This document shows, piece after piece, positions 8,549 through 15,751 of a DNA stretch of 64,000 nucleotides. A program made the translations under genes and the position numbers. This DNA comes from Clostridiales bacterium CHKCI006 (GTDB taxonomy: Bacteria > Bacillota_I > Bacilli_A > Erysipelotrichales > Coprobacillaceae). The DNA lies in the NCBI GenBank assembly GCA_900018345.1, contig FCNA01000020.1:1-64000 (forward strand). The letters are read 5' to 3'. Every line of letters starts with the position of its first letter. Positions within the stretch are counted from its first letter, which is position 1. Under the pieces are notes generated by a model, which did no database searches, had not been told where the DNA came from, and saw nothing but the letters and a program-made list of their open reading frames with translations.

Positions 8549-9151
8549 TTATTTTACTGAAACGAGGCCAGCCTTGATAAAGTGTTTCTTCAACGCTTTC
8601 TGGCCGATAAAACCGCCAATCAAGCCGCCAACCAGACCGGCTGCAACAATGACTACCAGCATAGGAACAGAAGTGATATTCAACATTCCCTCGATGTACT
8701 CCGGCGCTATGTTGTTTTTCTCCATCGCTCCCACAAAGGCGCTCTGGAGGAATTTGATAGGGCAGATGGCACTAAAGGCAAGAATGGCACTGAATAGCGC
8801 ATAAGCCACTATCATGGATTTCATCGTGATTTCTTTTCGGCCCATAACCAGGAAGTCGCAGATTATACCGCCAATCACCAGACCGATGGGGATGAACCAG
8901 AAAGCGCCCACCAGCAGGAACAGAATAGCTTGAATGGCGGCGCAGATGGTGAATACGCCCTTCTTTGGCACCTTGGCCAGAAGAAGCATCATCACGATAC
9001 CGTTAGGAATAGCAACAACGGACGGGTAAAACACATTGGTCACCGGGCCAGCCACGCTCATAATGGTGCTGATAATCATGCAGATGATCCACATGAGGGC
9101 AGTCAGGACACCGATGAGAATAAAGTCTTTCGCATTCAACTTTTGTTTCAT
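8549..9151 (-). CDS. ECF transporter S component, MptD/Trep_Strep family
   Basis: About 200 residues, strongly hydrophobic, beginning MKQKLNAKDFILIGVLTALM, a hallmark start of the MptD-like (Trep_Strep) putative S components. The membrane segments include VFTICAAIQAILFLLVGAFW and a C-terminal Gly-rich VVIVAAGLVGGLIGGFIGQK. The S component binds the substrate. ATG at 9151 is preferred over 9157 because AGGAGG then has 7-base spacing. It is the first transporter gene, downstream of the AraC gene and a hairpin. Substrate unknown; the metal-regulator context suggests a metal or metal complex. Confidence 0.82.
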   Translation of the reverse strand: MKQKLNAKDFILIGVLTALMWIICMIISTIMSVAGPVTNVFYPSVVAIPNGIVMMLLLAKVPKKGVFTICAAIQAILFLLVGAFWFIPIGLVIGGIICDFLVMGRKEITMKSMIVAYALFSAILAFSAICPIKFLQSAFVGAMEKNNIAPEYIEGMLNITSVPMLVVIVAAGLVGGLIGGFIGQKALKKHFIKAGLVSVK

Positions 9152-9176
9152 GCTCATGCCTCCTCACTTTGTTGGA

Positions 9177-9218
9177 TAATAAAAATGTGATGCGGTTAGC
9201 AACATCTAACCACATCAC
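9177..9218 (-). terminator. Hairpin with U-run between araC-type gene and ECF genes; GGTTAG/CTAACC dyad
   Basis: GTGATGCGGTTAG (9187-9199) and CTAACCACATCAC (9206-9218) form a 13-pair stem with a 6-nt loop (one wobble pair on the minus strand), followed on the minus strand by ATTTTTATT. This is a plausible terminator or attenuator between the regulator and the ECF genes. The inner halves GGTTAG/CTAACC also resemble DtxR-type operator half-sites, so it may have a DNA-level role as well. Confidence 0.65.
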
Positions 9219-9289
9219 ATAGAATATCAGTTATCGCAGACTAATCCAACCCAAAACCTACCCATTTTGACCCAAAAACAGTTGAACGC

Positions 9290-10273
9290 TTATTTTTTTG
9301 CATCATCAAAGTAGCTTCCCCGGTAATTCTTAGGCGCTACCCCATATTTTTTCTTAAAGGCCGCCGCAAAATTGCTGGGCTTTCCATATCCAACAATCGC
9401 GGCAATTTCACTTACATTCCAGTCTCCTTCCAAAAGCAACTGTGCCGCCTGTGTTAAACGCTGCTCAATAATATATTGATGGATTGGCATACCGTAAAAT
9501 GATGAAAAACCGCGTGTCAATTTCGTTACGCTCAAATGTACCAAACGGGATAATTCTTCACATGAGGGGGCAAATGCAAGCTGACTGTCTATAATCCGTT
9601 TTGCCTCCATAATGGCAGTCCTTTCGGTCTTAGACATAGAAATGTTTTTGCCCATCAAAATATCTAATTCAAGTACTTCTCCCAGATAAATAGACAATAA
9701 TTCCAGTAATTTGCCATCCAAATACAAATAACCCAATCCACCACGATATTGCGTAAAACGGCTCGTCTCCGCTAAAAGCTGTTCCATGACGGGTGTTACT
9801 GGAACTTTAGAAATTCCGTTGAGAAGTTTCTTTTCATAAGCAGTTACCTCCTGCCCGTCAAAGTAATCTGCGAGGAGATGAGAGAAATAAGGAATGGGGA
9901 TTTTTATGCTCTTGAATGAGAAATTGCTGTCTTTCTTGTAACAGATATATTCTGTTCCCCCATGCCCAGCATAAATGCAGGACTCATTCTTCTGAATAGT
10001 GACAGAACGCTGTTCGTCCATAATCTCCCAGGAAATCCCGTCATTCAAGCAAAAAATGATTTGCATATATTCCTTACTGACAGGGCCTTGCACATTCATA
10101 TCTGCCTGGTAGCACATTTGCCAGTCCGAAAGAATAACTCCATGTTTGATCTTAGTTTGAGCAATTCTTCCTCTCCCTATGTCAGATGGAATATCCATCG
10201 AGATTGTCTGGGGAGAATTTGCTATGAGGTCATTATATAATTTGCTAAGATAGTGGCTTCCATGTGTCATCAT
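9290..10273 (-). CDS. AraC-family transcriptional regulator
   Basis: A 327-residue protein. The N-terminal two-thirds is a sensing domain of unknown ligand (region with QMCYQADMNVQGPVSKEYMQ). The C-terminal about 100 residues is a double helix-turn-helix of the AraC type (APSCEELSRLVHLSVTKLTR, then LEGDWNVSEIAAIVGYGKPS and FAAAFKKKYGVAPKNYR). GGAGG precedes an ATGATG start. In Yersinia, an AraC regulator (YbtA) with YbtPQ-like genes responds to the siderophore, so this gene probably activates the downstream uptake operon. A promoter with a dyad operator lies just upstream. Confidence 0.88.
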   Translation of the reverse strand: MMTHGSHYLSKLYNDLIANSPQTISMDIPSDIGRGRIAQTKIKHGVILSDWQMCYQADMNVQGPVSKEYMQIIFCLNDGISWEIMDEQRSVTIQKNESCIYAGHGGTEYICYKKDSNFSFKSIKIPIPYFSHLLADYFDGQEVTAYEKKLLNGISKVPVTPVMEQLLAETSRFTQYRGGLGYLYLDGKLLELLSIYLGEVLELDILMGKNISMSKTERTAIMEAKRIIDSQLAFAPSCEELSRLVHLSVTKLTRGFSSFYGMPIHQYIIEQRLTQAAQLLLEGDWNVSEIAAIVGYGKPSNFAAAFKKKYGVAPKNYRGSYFDDAKK

Positions 10274-10294
10274 GTGTTGTTACCTCCACAATGG

Positions 10295-10342
10295 TTAGTT
10301 ACGACTAATTCTATGATATACCAGAAGCGACCTCATAGTCAA
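10295..10342 (-). promoter_or_regulatory. Promoter and dyad operator of the AraC gene
   Basis: On the minus strand TTGACT (10342-10337), a 16-bp spacer and TATATC (10320-10315) form the promoter. The dyad TTAGT-TACG-ACTAA (10295-10308) lies directly downstream of the -10 element, where a repressor would block initiation. It shares the GGTTAG half-site with the dyad at 9187-9218. Confidence 0.55.
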
Positions 10343-10370
10343 GGGAAAGAAATACTCTCGTCCTTACAAA

Positions 10371-10402
10371 AAGCAGAGAGCGCAATAACTCTCTGCTTTT
10401 CT
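10371..10402. terminator. Hairpin terminator 5' of the AraC promoter and 3' of tnpV's neighbour
   Basis: AAGCAGAGAG (10371-10380) pairs with CTCTCTGCTT (10389-10398). There are A- and T-runs on the two sides. It separates the regulator promoter from the tnpV end and could act in both directions. Confidence 0.6.
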
Positions 10403-10407
10403 ATAAT

Positions 10408-10761
10408 TTAACCGTAAATCAATTCACAAAAAATTAGCTCGTCAATTTGTGCTTTCAGCGTGTTCATAAGCCCCACCCAGCGCATGGGGTCACGGGATTT
10501 CAGTTCCTCGGTGACGCCCGCCGCCTCCATCATGCGGGGCAGCATGGCGTCCATGCGCTCCCGCGCCGCCCGGTCAATCTCCAACAGGTGCGGGTACAGC
10601 TTTTCGCTCAAAATCAAGCTGCTGTAAAGGCCGGGCCGGTGTTCCTTCAGGTAGCGTTGCCGCATACGGCCATACTTGCCGATGGGGGCCTCCGGCTGCT
10701 CGGAAAGTTTCAGGTCGGGGATGTAGTAATCTCCGCTGCGGGTGTAAGTTAATTCGTTCAT
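10408..10761 (-). CDS. tnpV: TnpV-family transposon protein
   Basis: A 117-residue protein with the TnpV pattern: N-terminal LTYTRSGDYYIPDL, then IGKYGRMRQRYLKEHRPGLY, and a C-terminal helical part ending MRWVGLMNTLKAQIDELIFCELIYG-like. The start ATG (10761) follows AGGAGG. TnpV accompanies serine recombinases of Tn4451-like elements; its biochemical function is not known. It lies 26 bp after the recombinase stop on the same strand. A second, frameshifted copy lies at 14,542-14,873. Confidence 0.8.
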   Translation of the reverse strand: MNELTYTRSGDYYIPDLKLSEQPEAPIGKYGRMRQRYLKEHRPGLYSSLILSEKLYPHLLEIDRAARERMDAMLPRMMEAAGVTEELKSRDPMRWVGLMNTLKAQIDELIFCELIYG

Positions 10762-10787
10762 GTTCGTCCTCCTTTGCACTGTGATGG

Positions 10788-12668
10788 TTAAACTGCGGCA
10801 CTGGCTGATACAGTGGCCTTGCGCGGCTCCTGCCTGGGTAACTGGCTGACGGTGGTAAAAATGCCCTTCTCCATGTCCTCGGCTCGGATTGCGGCCTTTG
10901 CCGCCTCCATTTTTGCTTTGCGCTTGGCATTGTAGCGTTCTTCCCATTCCTTTTGCTTGCCGTTGGCCTTGCGGCGTAAGTAGTTCTGGTGAAGCCTGTC
11001 CTTGCGTTCCTCCTTCTTCCGCAGTTCTTCCTGTTCCTCCGGGGTCAGGGGAACCGGCTGCAAGGCGGGCGGGATATACCGGCCCACAAAATTGAAGTAA
11101 ATTTCAACCTCCTGCGTAGTGTCCTGGCTGCCTTTCCGGGCGCGTTCATGGACAAGGATTTTCTCTACAAACTCGTTGAGCATGGTATTTGTCAGCGTGT
11201 CGAAATTCTCATACTTGTCAATCAGGGCAATAAACTTCTCCGCAGATTTCCGGCTCTGCTCATAGCCGGTAACAGCCTTTTCCAGTTCCGCGATTTCCGC
11301 ATTGAGGGCGTCCTGCTCTTTGGCGTACTGTGCGTCCAGGGCCTCATACCGGGCGTCCGGCAGTTTGCCCAGGGCGTTGTCCTCATAGATTTTGCAAATC
11401 AGCCGTTCCAGTTCCCCAGCCCGCTTTTGGGCGGCGGCCAGCCGTTTCCGCTTCTTGGAGATGTCGGCGGTCTGCTGGGCGGCCTGCGTTTCCTGGACGG
11501 TGCGGATAAACTCGGCCCGGTCATTCTTGGAATATTCCGCGATGGCCCGAAGCATATCGGCAATCAGGGTCAGAACAGCTTCAGCCTTGATCCGGTGCTG
11601 TGTGGGGCAAAGGGAGCCGATAGGGTATTTTCCATACTGGCCGCAAGTGTACTGCGGGACACGCTTGCCGTTATTGACGCGATGGACATACATCTTGCCG
11701 CCGCAGTCGGCGCAGTACATCAGGCCGGTCAGAGGGTGGGCCTCGCCCCAGCCGTCCGGGTAGCGCCTGACATTCGCCCGGATACGCTGCACATTGTCAA
11801 AGGTTTCCTGGTCGATGATGGCCTCATGGGTATTCTCGAAAATTGTCCACTCGCTTTCGTCAACATAGTGGCTTTTCTTGTCCTTGAAGTGCTTGCGGGT
11901 CTTGAAATTGACCGTGTGGCCTAAATACTCCCGTTTTTTCAGGATTTCAACAACGGTAGAAGCACTCCAACGATAAATATCCGCAAAGGTCTTATTTTTG
12001 TTCACTCCCTCGCCATAGCGGGCAAGGTGAACGGCGGGCATTTCGATTTTTTCTTCTGACAACTTGGTTGCGATCTGATAGGGGCCGTAGCCCTCCATCG
12101 CAAGCGCGAAAATATGGCGTACCACAGCAGCGGCTTCTTCGTCAACAAACTAGTGTTCCCGCTTTTCGTCCCACAAATAGCCGTAAATGACAGTGCCGGT
12201 CAGGTGCTTGCCGCTCATGCCTTTGGACTTGAACACGGAGCGGATTTTCCGGCTGGTGTCGCGGGCGTAAAACTCGTTCATAATGTTGCGGAACGGGGTA
12301 AAATCATCATCGCCTTTCAGACTATCCACACCGTCATTGATGGCGATTAACCGGACGCCGCGCTGCCGCAAAATCTCCATGACCTGGCCGACTTTCAGAT
12401 AGTCACGCCCCAGGCGGCTCATGTCTTTGATAACAATGGCCTCCACTCGTCCGGCCTCGACTTCCTCCATCATCGCCAGAAAGCCGGGGCGGTCAAAACG
12501 GGTTCCCGATACGCCGTCATCGGTGAAGTGGGTGGGGTTCGGCAGCCCGTTTCGGCGGGCAAAGTCCTCTAACATCTGCTTTTGATGGCTTATGGAATTG
12601 CTCTCGCCCTGTAACTCATCATCGCGGCTCAAACGCTCATACAGAGGAGCGATTTTCTCGTTTCTCAT
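10788..12668 (-). pseudogene. Large serine recombinase interrupted by an in-frame TAG
   Basis: If the TAG at 12150-12152 is ignored, one continuous frame encodes about 626 residues. The first 172 hold the complete resolvase-type catalytic domain (nucleophile Ser in LYERLSRDDELQGES; DDGVSGTRFDRPGF; SRLGRDYLKVG). After the stop come the recombinase domain, a zinc ribbon (LMYCADCGGKMYVHR with a downstream CGQYG...CPTQH pair) and a coiled-coil region rich in Lys/Ala/Glu. The codon at the stop is almost surely a former Trp (TGG to TAG) in DEKREH-W-FVDEE. An AGGAGG site precedes ATG 12668. The break separates catalysis from DNA binding, so the element should be unable to excise unless TAG is read through. 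Confidence 0.9.
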
Positions 12669-12690
12669 GGCTGTACCTCCTGAAATGAAA

Positions 12691-12754
12691 ATGCTCTAAG
12701 CGACTGCTTCACTAACCATGACAAAAACCATGATTAAGAAGTCACTTAGAGCAT
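12691..12754. repeat. 64-bp imperfect palindrome at the element end
   Basis: The left arm starts ATGCTCTAAGCGACTGCTT (12691-12709) and the right arm, read in reverse complement, starts ATGCTCTAAGTGACTTCTT (12754-12736); they differ at two of 19 positions and stay related further in. It lies between the recombinase ribosome site and the terminase fragment. It may be a recombinase-binding att arm and/or cover the recombinase promoter. Confidence 0.8.
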
Positions 12755-12759
12755 ACATC

Positions 12760-13610
12760 TCCAGCTGCTCGATGAGTTTCTCAATGTAGCCGTAATGAAC
12801 CACGTTGCCCGAGGTGGTCATTAATGTTCTCTGATTTTCCCACAGGTCGTAGGGGACATGGTCGTGTCGTACACGGAGATCCAGCGTTTCCTCCGGTATC
12901 CAGAAGTACGGAAGGATTCGATATTTGTCCTCCTCATCTATCGGCGGAAACACCAAAACAAGAGCCGTAATGTCCGTGGTGGAAGAAGGGCAAGACTGAT
13001 GTAGTAGATGCACCCTTCAAGATCATCTTCGAAAACCGAGAAGGCATAGGTGTCTACCTTGCTCATCGGCATCCAGCGGACGGACTGCTTCACCCACTAG
13101 TTGAGCCTTAGATGCCGGAAAGCGTTCTTTTCGCCTAGATTATGTTAGACGGATTCACAGACGGTTTTGATCTTATTGATGTCTGCTGCGATACCAGGGG
13201 AGGGATCGACTTTCTGTTTTCCACAATGTCAATGGCATTCTGATGCACCTTATTACAGATGGAGTTGGTGATGTTGTTAGCCGTAGTGATCAGAAAATAC
13301 AGCGGCTGCACTTGGCCGTCCCCGGAACCTTGGAGCATGACGTCAAAGAGTTTCCGATTGGGCTGAGTGTGCAGTTCATCGAAGATCACCCAGTGAGTGT
13401 TGAAACCATGCCTGTTCGCTACATCCGCCGACAGTAACTGATAGGAACTGTATGTGGGAAGGTCGGTAATCTACTTCTGGGCTTCCAGGATTTTTACCCG
13501 CTTGAAAAGCGCTGGGCAAAACTACACCATATCCATCACCACATCAAACACAATCTTGGTCTGGTTGCGGTTGGCGATATCCTGATCATAATGAGAGGTC
13601 TTCACAATGA
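12760..13610 (-). pseudogene. Decayed phage large terminase (TerL) fragment
   Basis: In three frames on the minus strand one can follow a phage terminase: NRNQTKIVFDVVMDMV, LPTYSSYQLLSADVANRHGF, VIFDELHTQPNRKLFDVM (Walker B-like), PLYFLITTANN, then NAFRHLRLN-stop-WVKQSVRWMPM, SSTTDITALVLVFPP and RILPYFWIPEETLDLR. At least three stops and several shifts break it. The text stops at EKLIEQLE, exactly where the palindrome-bearing element end begins. The element therefore seems to have entered an already decayed or later decaying terminase gene. The missing C-terminal part would be expected beyond the left end of the element. Confidence 0.8.
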
Positions 13611-13753
13611 AACTTATAGGCTTCTATTTTTCAGCTTTCGCAGGGACATCACCTTCAAATGATATAAAAATAAGTCGCATCACTACGACTTTCCAAATAA
13701 TCCCGTGCGAAAGAAAGAGCAGTACAGTTCAATCTCGGGTTGTTTTCTGTTGT

Positions 13754-13972
13754 TTACTGCTGCATCGCGTAGGCAATGGCGTGGCCGTCATCTTCAAACT
13801 CGACCATGCTGGCGGCTCTTAACCCGATGGATGATTCCTTTGCAGGTATGGTCATCGGTGAGAAACACGTATGCCACGTCTTGCCATCCATACGAGAGAA
13901 ACACATCTCCAAATCCTCGTTAGTAGTAGGGTTCGGTAGCCGGTATTTTTTTATCGCCTCATTGATTGTCAT
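13754..13972 (-). CDS. Small hypothetical protein in the remnant region
   Basis: A 72-residue frame beginning MTINEAIKKYRLPNP behind AGAGG, with the segment MDGKTWHTCFSP in the middle. Its start overlaps the end of the preceding frame (GATGACAATCAATGA), a typical coupled pair. I do not recognise the family. Its neighbours are broken mobile-element genes, so it may itself be a fragment. Confidence 0.4.
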   Translation of the reverse strand: MTINEAIKKYRLPNPTTNEDLEMCFSRMDGKTWHTCFSPMTIPAKESSIGLRAASMVEFEDDGHAIAYAMQQ

Positions 13973-14200
13973 CGTTTTTAGCCTCTGATTTCGTTTGTTT
14001 TCTTTTAGTGGCATTCAGTTGACCGTCATAATTGCGAAATTCTAGCACTCTAAAGTTGCGACAGCTATTTCCGGTATCAGCTTGCCGCTTTTTGCCTTTT
14101 CTTCTAGTTCCTTGTGGTGGATTTGACGGTTGACTGCTGGAAACTGGACGCTCAAAAATCTGATGAGAAAGCACGTTTTCAACCCGCATAACCCCAAAAT
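13959..14200 (-). pseudogene. C-terminal fragment of an unidentified mobile-element gene
   Basis: An open frame ending in a Lys/Asp-rich tail (ATKRKQTKSEAKNDDNQ) overlaps the next small gene. Upstream of about 14,200 the sequence belongs to a different, oppositely oriented fragment, so the N-terminus has been lost at a junction. The readable part includes FGVMRVENVLSHQIFERPV. Family not recognised. Confidence 0.35.
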
Positions 14201-14222
14201 ATCGCCCATGAGTTCTATCTAG

Positions 14223-14486
14223 GAGAACGGGAGACGTGGTGTTGATAAAATCCTCTTGGCCTGTGAAAAGGACGGCGTGCTGCAGCCGGAATATACGATC
14301 AACCCTGATGACATGATGATAAAGTTCGCTGCACCGGAAGATCCCGGTTATACAATGCCGCAACTAGCTGAGCGGTTGAGCGTCAGCCGGAAAACGGGAG
14401 CAGCTCGACTCAAAAAATGAAAGGATGCTGGCATGATTGAGCAAATTGGTTTTGACCGCAAAGGATACTGGAAGTTGCTGAGATAA
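14223..14486 (+). pseudogene. C-terminal remnant of an AlbA/COG2865-type ATP-binding protein
   Basis: The + strand reads RRGVDKILLACEKDGVLQP, then INPDDMMIKFAAPED, followed by a winged-helix-type TMPQLAERLSVSRKTGAARL, a TGA stop at 14418-14420, and KDAGMIEQIGFDRKGYWKLL to a natural TAA. This is the C-terminal end of the divergent-AAA (Schlafen/AlbA_2) regulator family often found in mobile elements. The N-terminal domain is missing and the HTH is broken by the stop. Confidence 0.65.
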
Positions 14487-14494
14487 TGCAAAAT

Positions 14495-14550
14495 GCCCTC
14501 ACGGCAGGCTTTATAAGATTTGTTGTGAGGGCTTCGCTGCTTTATTTTAC
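14495..14550. terminator. Probable terminator between two remnants
   Basis: GCCCTCAC (14495-14502) pairs with GTGAGGGC (14525-14532), followed by a T-rich stretch (CTTTATTTTAC). It lies between the + strand remnant and the convergent tnpV remnant. Confidence 0.45.
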
Positions 14551-14873
14551 GGACATAAGTTCCTGCAGAACAATTGTTCTGGTCTGGCTTTGAAGGCTGT
14601 TTCTCCGGCGCGCCCATTCCATCTGATTGGCAGTTTTCAGTGTTTCAGTCACCTCTTTTTGGCACATCATCTTAGCCTCAATGGTCTTTAGCCGATTGAA
14701 GCAGACGATGTTGATCTCTGCCAAAGGGGAAAAACGTTTTCTGTTAGCTTCAGGGTACGGTCAAGGGATGGCTGATGGCCTTTCAGATAGGCATGTTGCA
14801 TCCGACCATATTTACCGATGTGGCACTCCTGCGTGTCAGTTAATACAGGGCGTTGAGTGCTGGTCAGTTTCAT
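14542..14873 (-). pseudogene. Second TnpV copy, frameshifted
   Basis: The N-terminal half (MKLTSTQRPVLTDTQECHIG, KYGRMQHAYLKGHQPSL) is in one frame and the C-terminal half (AEINIVCFNRLKTIEAKMM, ANQMEWARRRNSLQS, IVLQELMSV) in another; the shift lies near 14,730 in the CCCCTTTGG stretch. Together they make a TnpV-like protein related to the intact copy at 10,408-10,761, but clearly diverged. It marks a second, older element to the right of the first one. Confidence 0.7.
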
Positions 14874-15149
14874 AATGGTCTTCTTTGTGATTGATTTTCC
14901 TACAGATTCAATCATTCCGATCGACTACAAAAGTCAAAGGAGAGAGAACTTCCTTGCGAAGTCTATCCCCCATGTGCTTTTTAAAAAATATTGATTGTAT
15001 ATCAGATAGACAAGATTTTTATTAAGTGCAGATTTTGTTAAGTATTGTTTAAAAATGGTTTAAAAAAACTGAAAACGCTTAAATATTTCTTAAAATAATG
15101 TAGTATTTGTTTGAAATTGGGTATATAATGGATTCAGGAGGGATAATTT

Positions 15150-15578
15150 ATGAAAAAAATGGTAGGACTCGCTTTAGCTGCCCTGATGTTGGTTGGATGC
15201 AGCAGCGGTGGCGGAGGAGGATCCGCAGAGACTGTCAAATGCTCGGGAACAATGGAAGGATTAGATGCCACTGTCAATCTGGAATTTGATGGTGACGAAA
15301 AGCTCACTGGATTAGAAATGATCATGTCAATGGATATGGGTAGTGAAGAAGACGCCAGTCAGTTAGAAGGTCAGGAATCTTATTTCGCGGAAGCTTTAGG
15401 TGTTGACGAAAGCACAGTAGATATTAAAGTTGACGGTTCTGAAATTGAAATCACTGTTGATATGAATCGTTCTCAGATGCAGGATTCAGATCTCTTTGGT
15501 GATGTTGATTTAGATGCATCTAAAGAAGAAATGATCAAATCTATGGAAGATGATGCTGGCTTAACTTGTCAGGAATAA
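15150..15578 (+). CDS. Small acidic lipoprotein
   Basis: A 142-residue lipoprotein: signal MKKMVGLALAALMLVGC with lipobox LVGC (Cys17), then a Ser/Gly linker (SSGGGGGS). The mature domain starts VKCSGTMEGLDATVNL and includes LTGLEMIMSMDMG and LFGDVDLDASKEEM, ending GLTCQE. The two Cys in the domain could form a disulfide. The layout recalls DUF1307/YehR-type lipoproteins, but I am not sure. AGGAGG precedes the ATG; a terminator follows. The next gene has a C-terminal copy of this domain, so this one may be the ancestor or a derivative. Confidence 0.85.
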   Translation: MKKMVGLALAALMLVGCSSGGGGGSAETVKCSGTMEGLDATVNLEFDGDEKLTGLEMIMSMDMGSEEDASQLEGQESYFAEALGVDESTVDIKVDGSEIEITVDMNRSQMQDSDLFGDVDLDASKEEMIKSMEDDAGLTCQE

Positions 15579-15590
15579 CTTTCAAATGGA

Positions 15591-15614
15591 AACTGCCTGC
15601 GGGCAGTTTTTGTT
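15591..15614 (+). terminator. Intrinsic terminator after the small lipoprotein
   Basis: AACTGCC-TGCG-GGCAGTT followed by TTTGTTTT. Confidence 0.75.
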
Positions 15615-15751
15615 TTGGCAGGTGATAGAAAGTGAAAAGAATGTATAATAAAGGCTCAATCTGTGCTTTTCTGGCTGATTGGGCATTGTCGAAGAATGTC
15701 ACAATATGTTATCATATTGTTAAGAAAAATATAAAAAGAAGGGGGAATTTT

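Larger units (their letters stand above)
1..12760. mobile_element. Right part of an integrated serine-recombinase element (CTn/IME type)
   Basis: The stretch is visibly richer in G and C than the DNA after 15 kb and carries genes typical of Tn4451/CTn-type elements: a large serine recombinase at one end, tnpV beside it, small sigma-like genes and a cargo transporter operon. The right boundary is placed at about 12,760, where recombinase-proximal sequence with a 64-bp palindrome gives way to a phage terminase fragment. The left end, and any conjugation or mobilisation genes, lie outside the window. Because the recombinase has a TAG codon and the toxin is frameshifted, this copy looks immobile or decaying. 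The boundary is inferred from gene content, not from a matched attL/attR pair. Confidence 0.7.

Noticed and set aside
10989-11924. 311-codon + strand frame inside the recombinase
   Set aside because: Antisense shadow of a GC-rich gene whose minus-strand product has clear recombinase domains.
13959-14363. Whole 134-codon minus-strand frame as one gene
   Set aside because: Its first part lies over the + strand AlbA-type remnant, which has a clear family match; only the portion below about 14,200 is likely real.
15632-15751. N-terminal extension of the two-domain lipoprotein
   Set aside because: It would bury the lipoprotein signal; a good ribosome site lies before ATG 15752.
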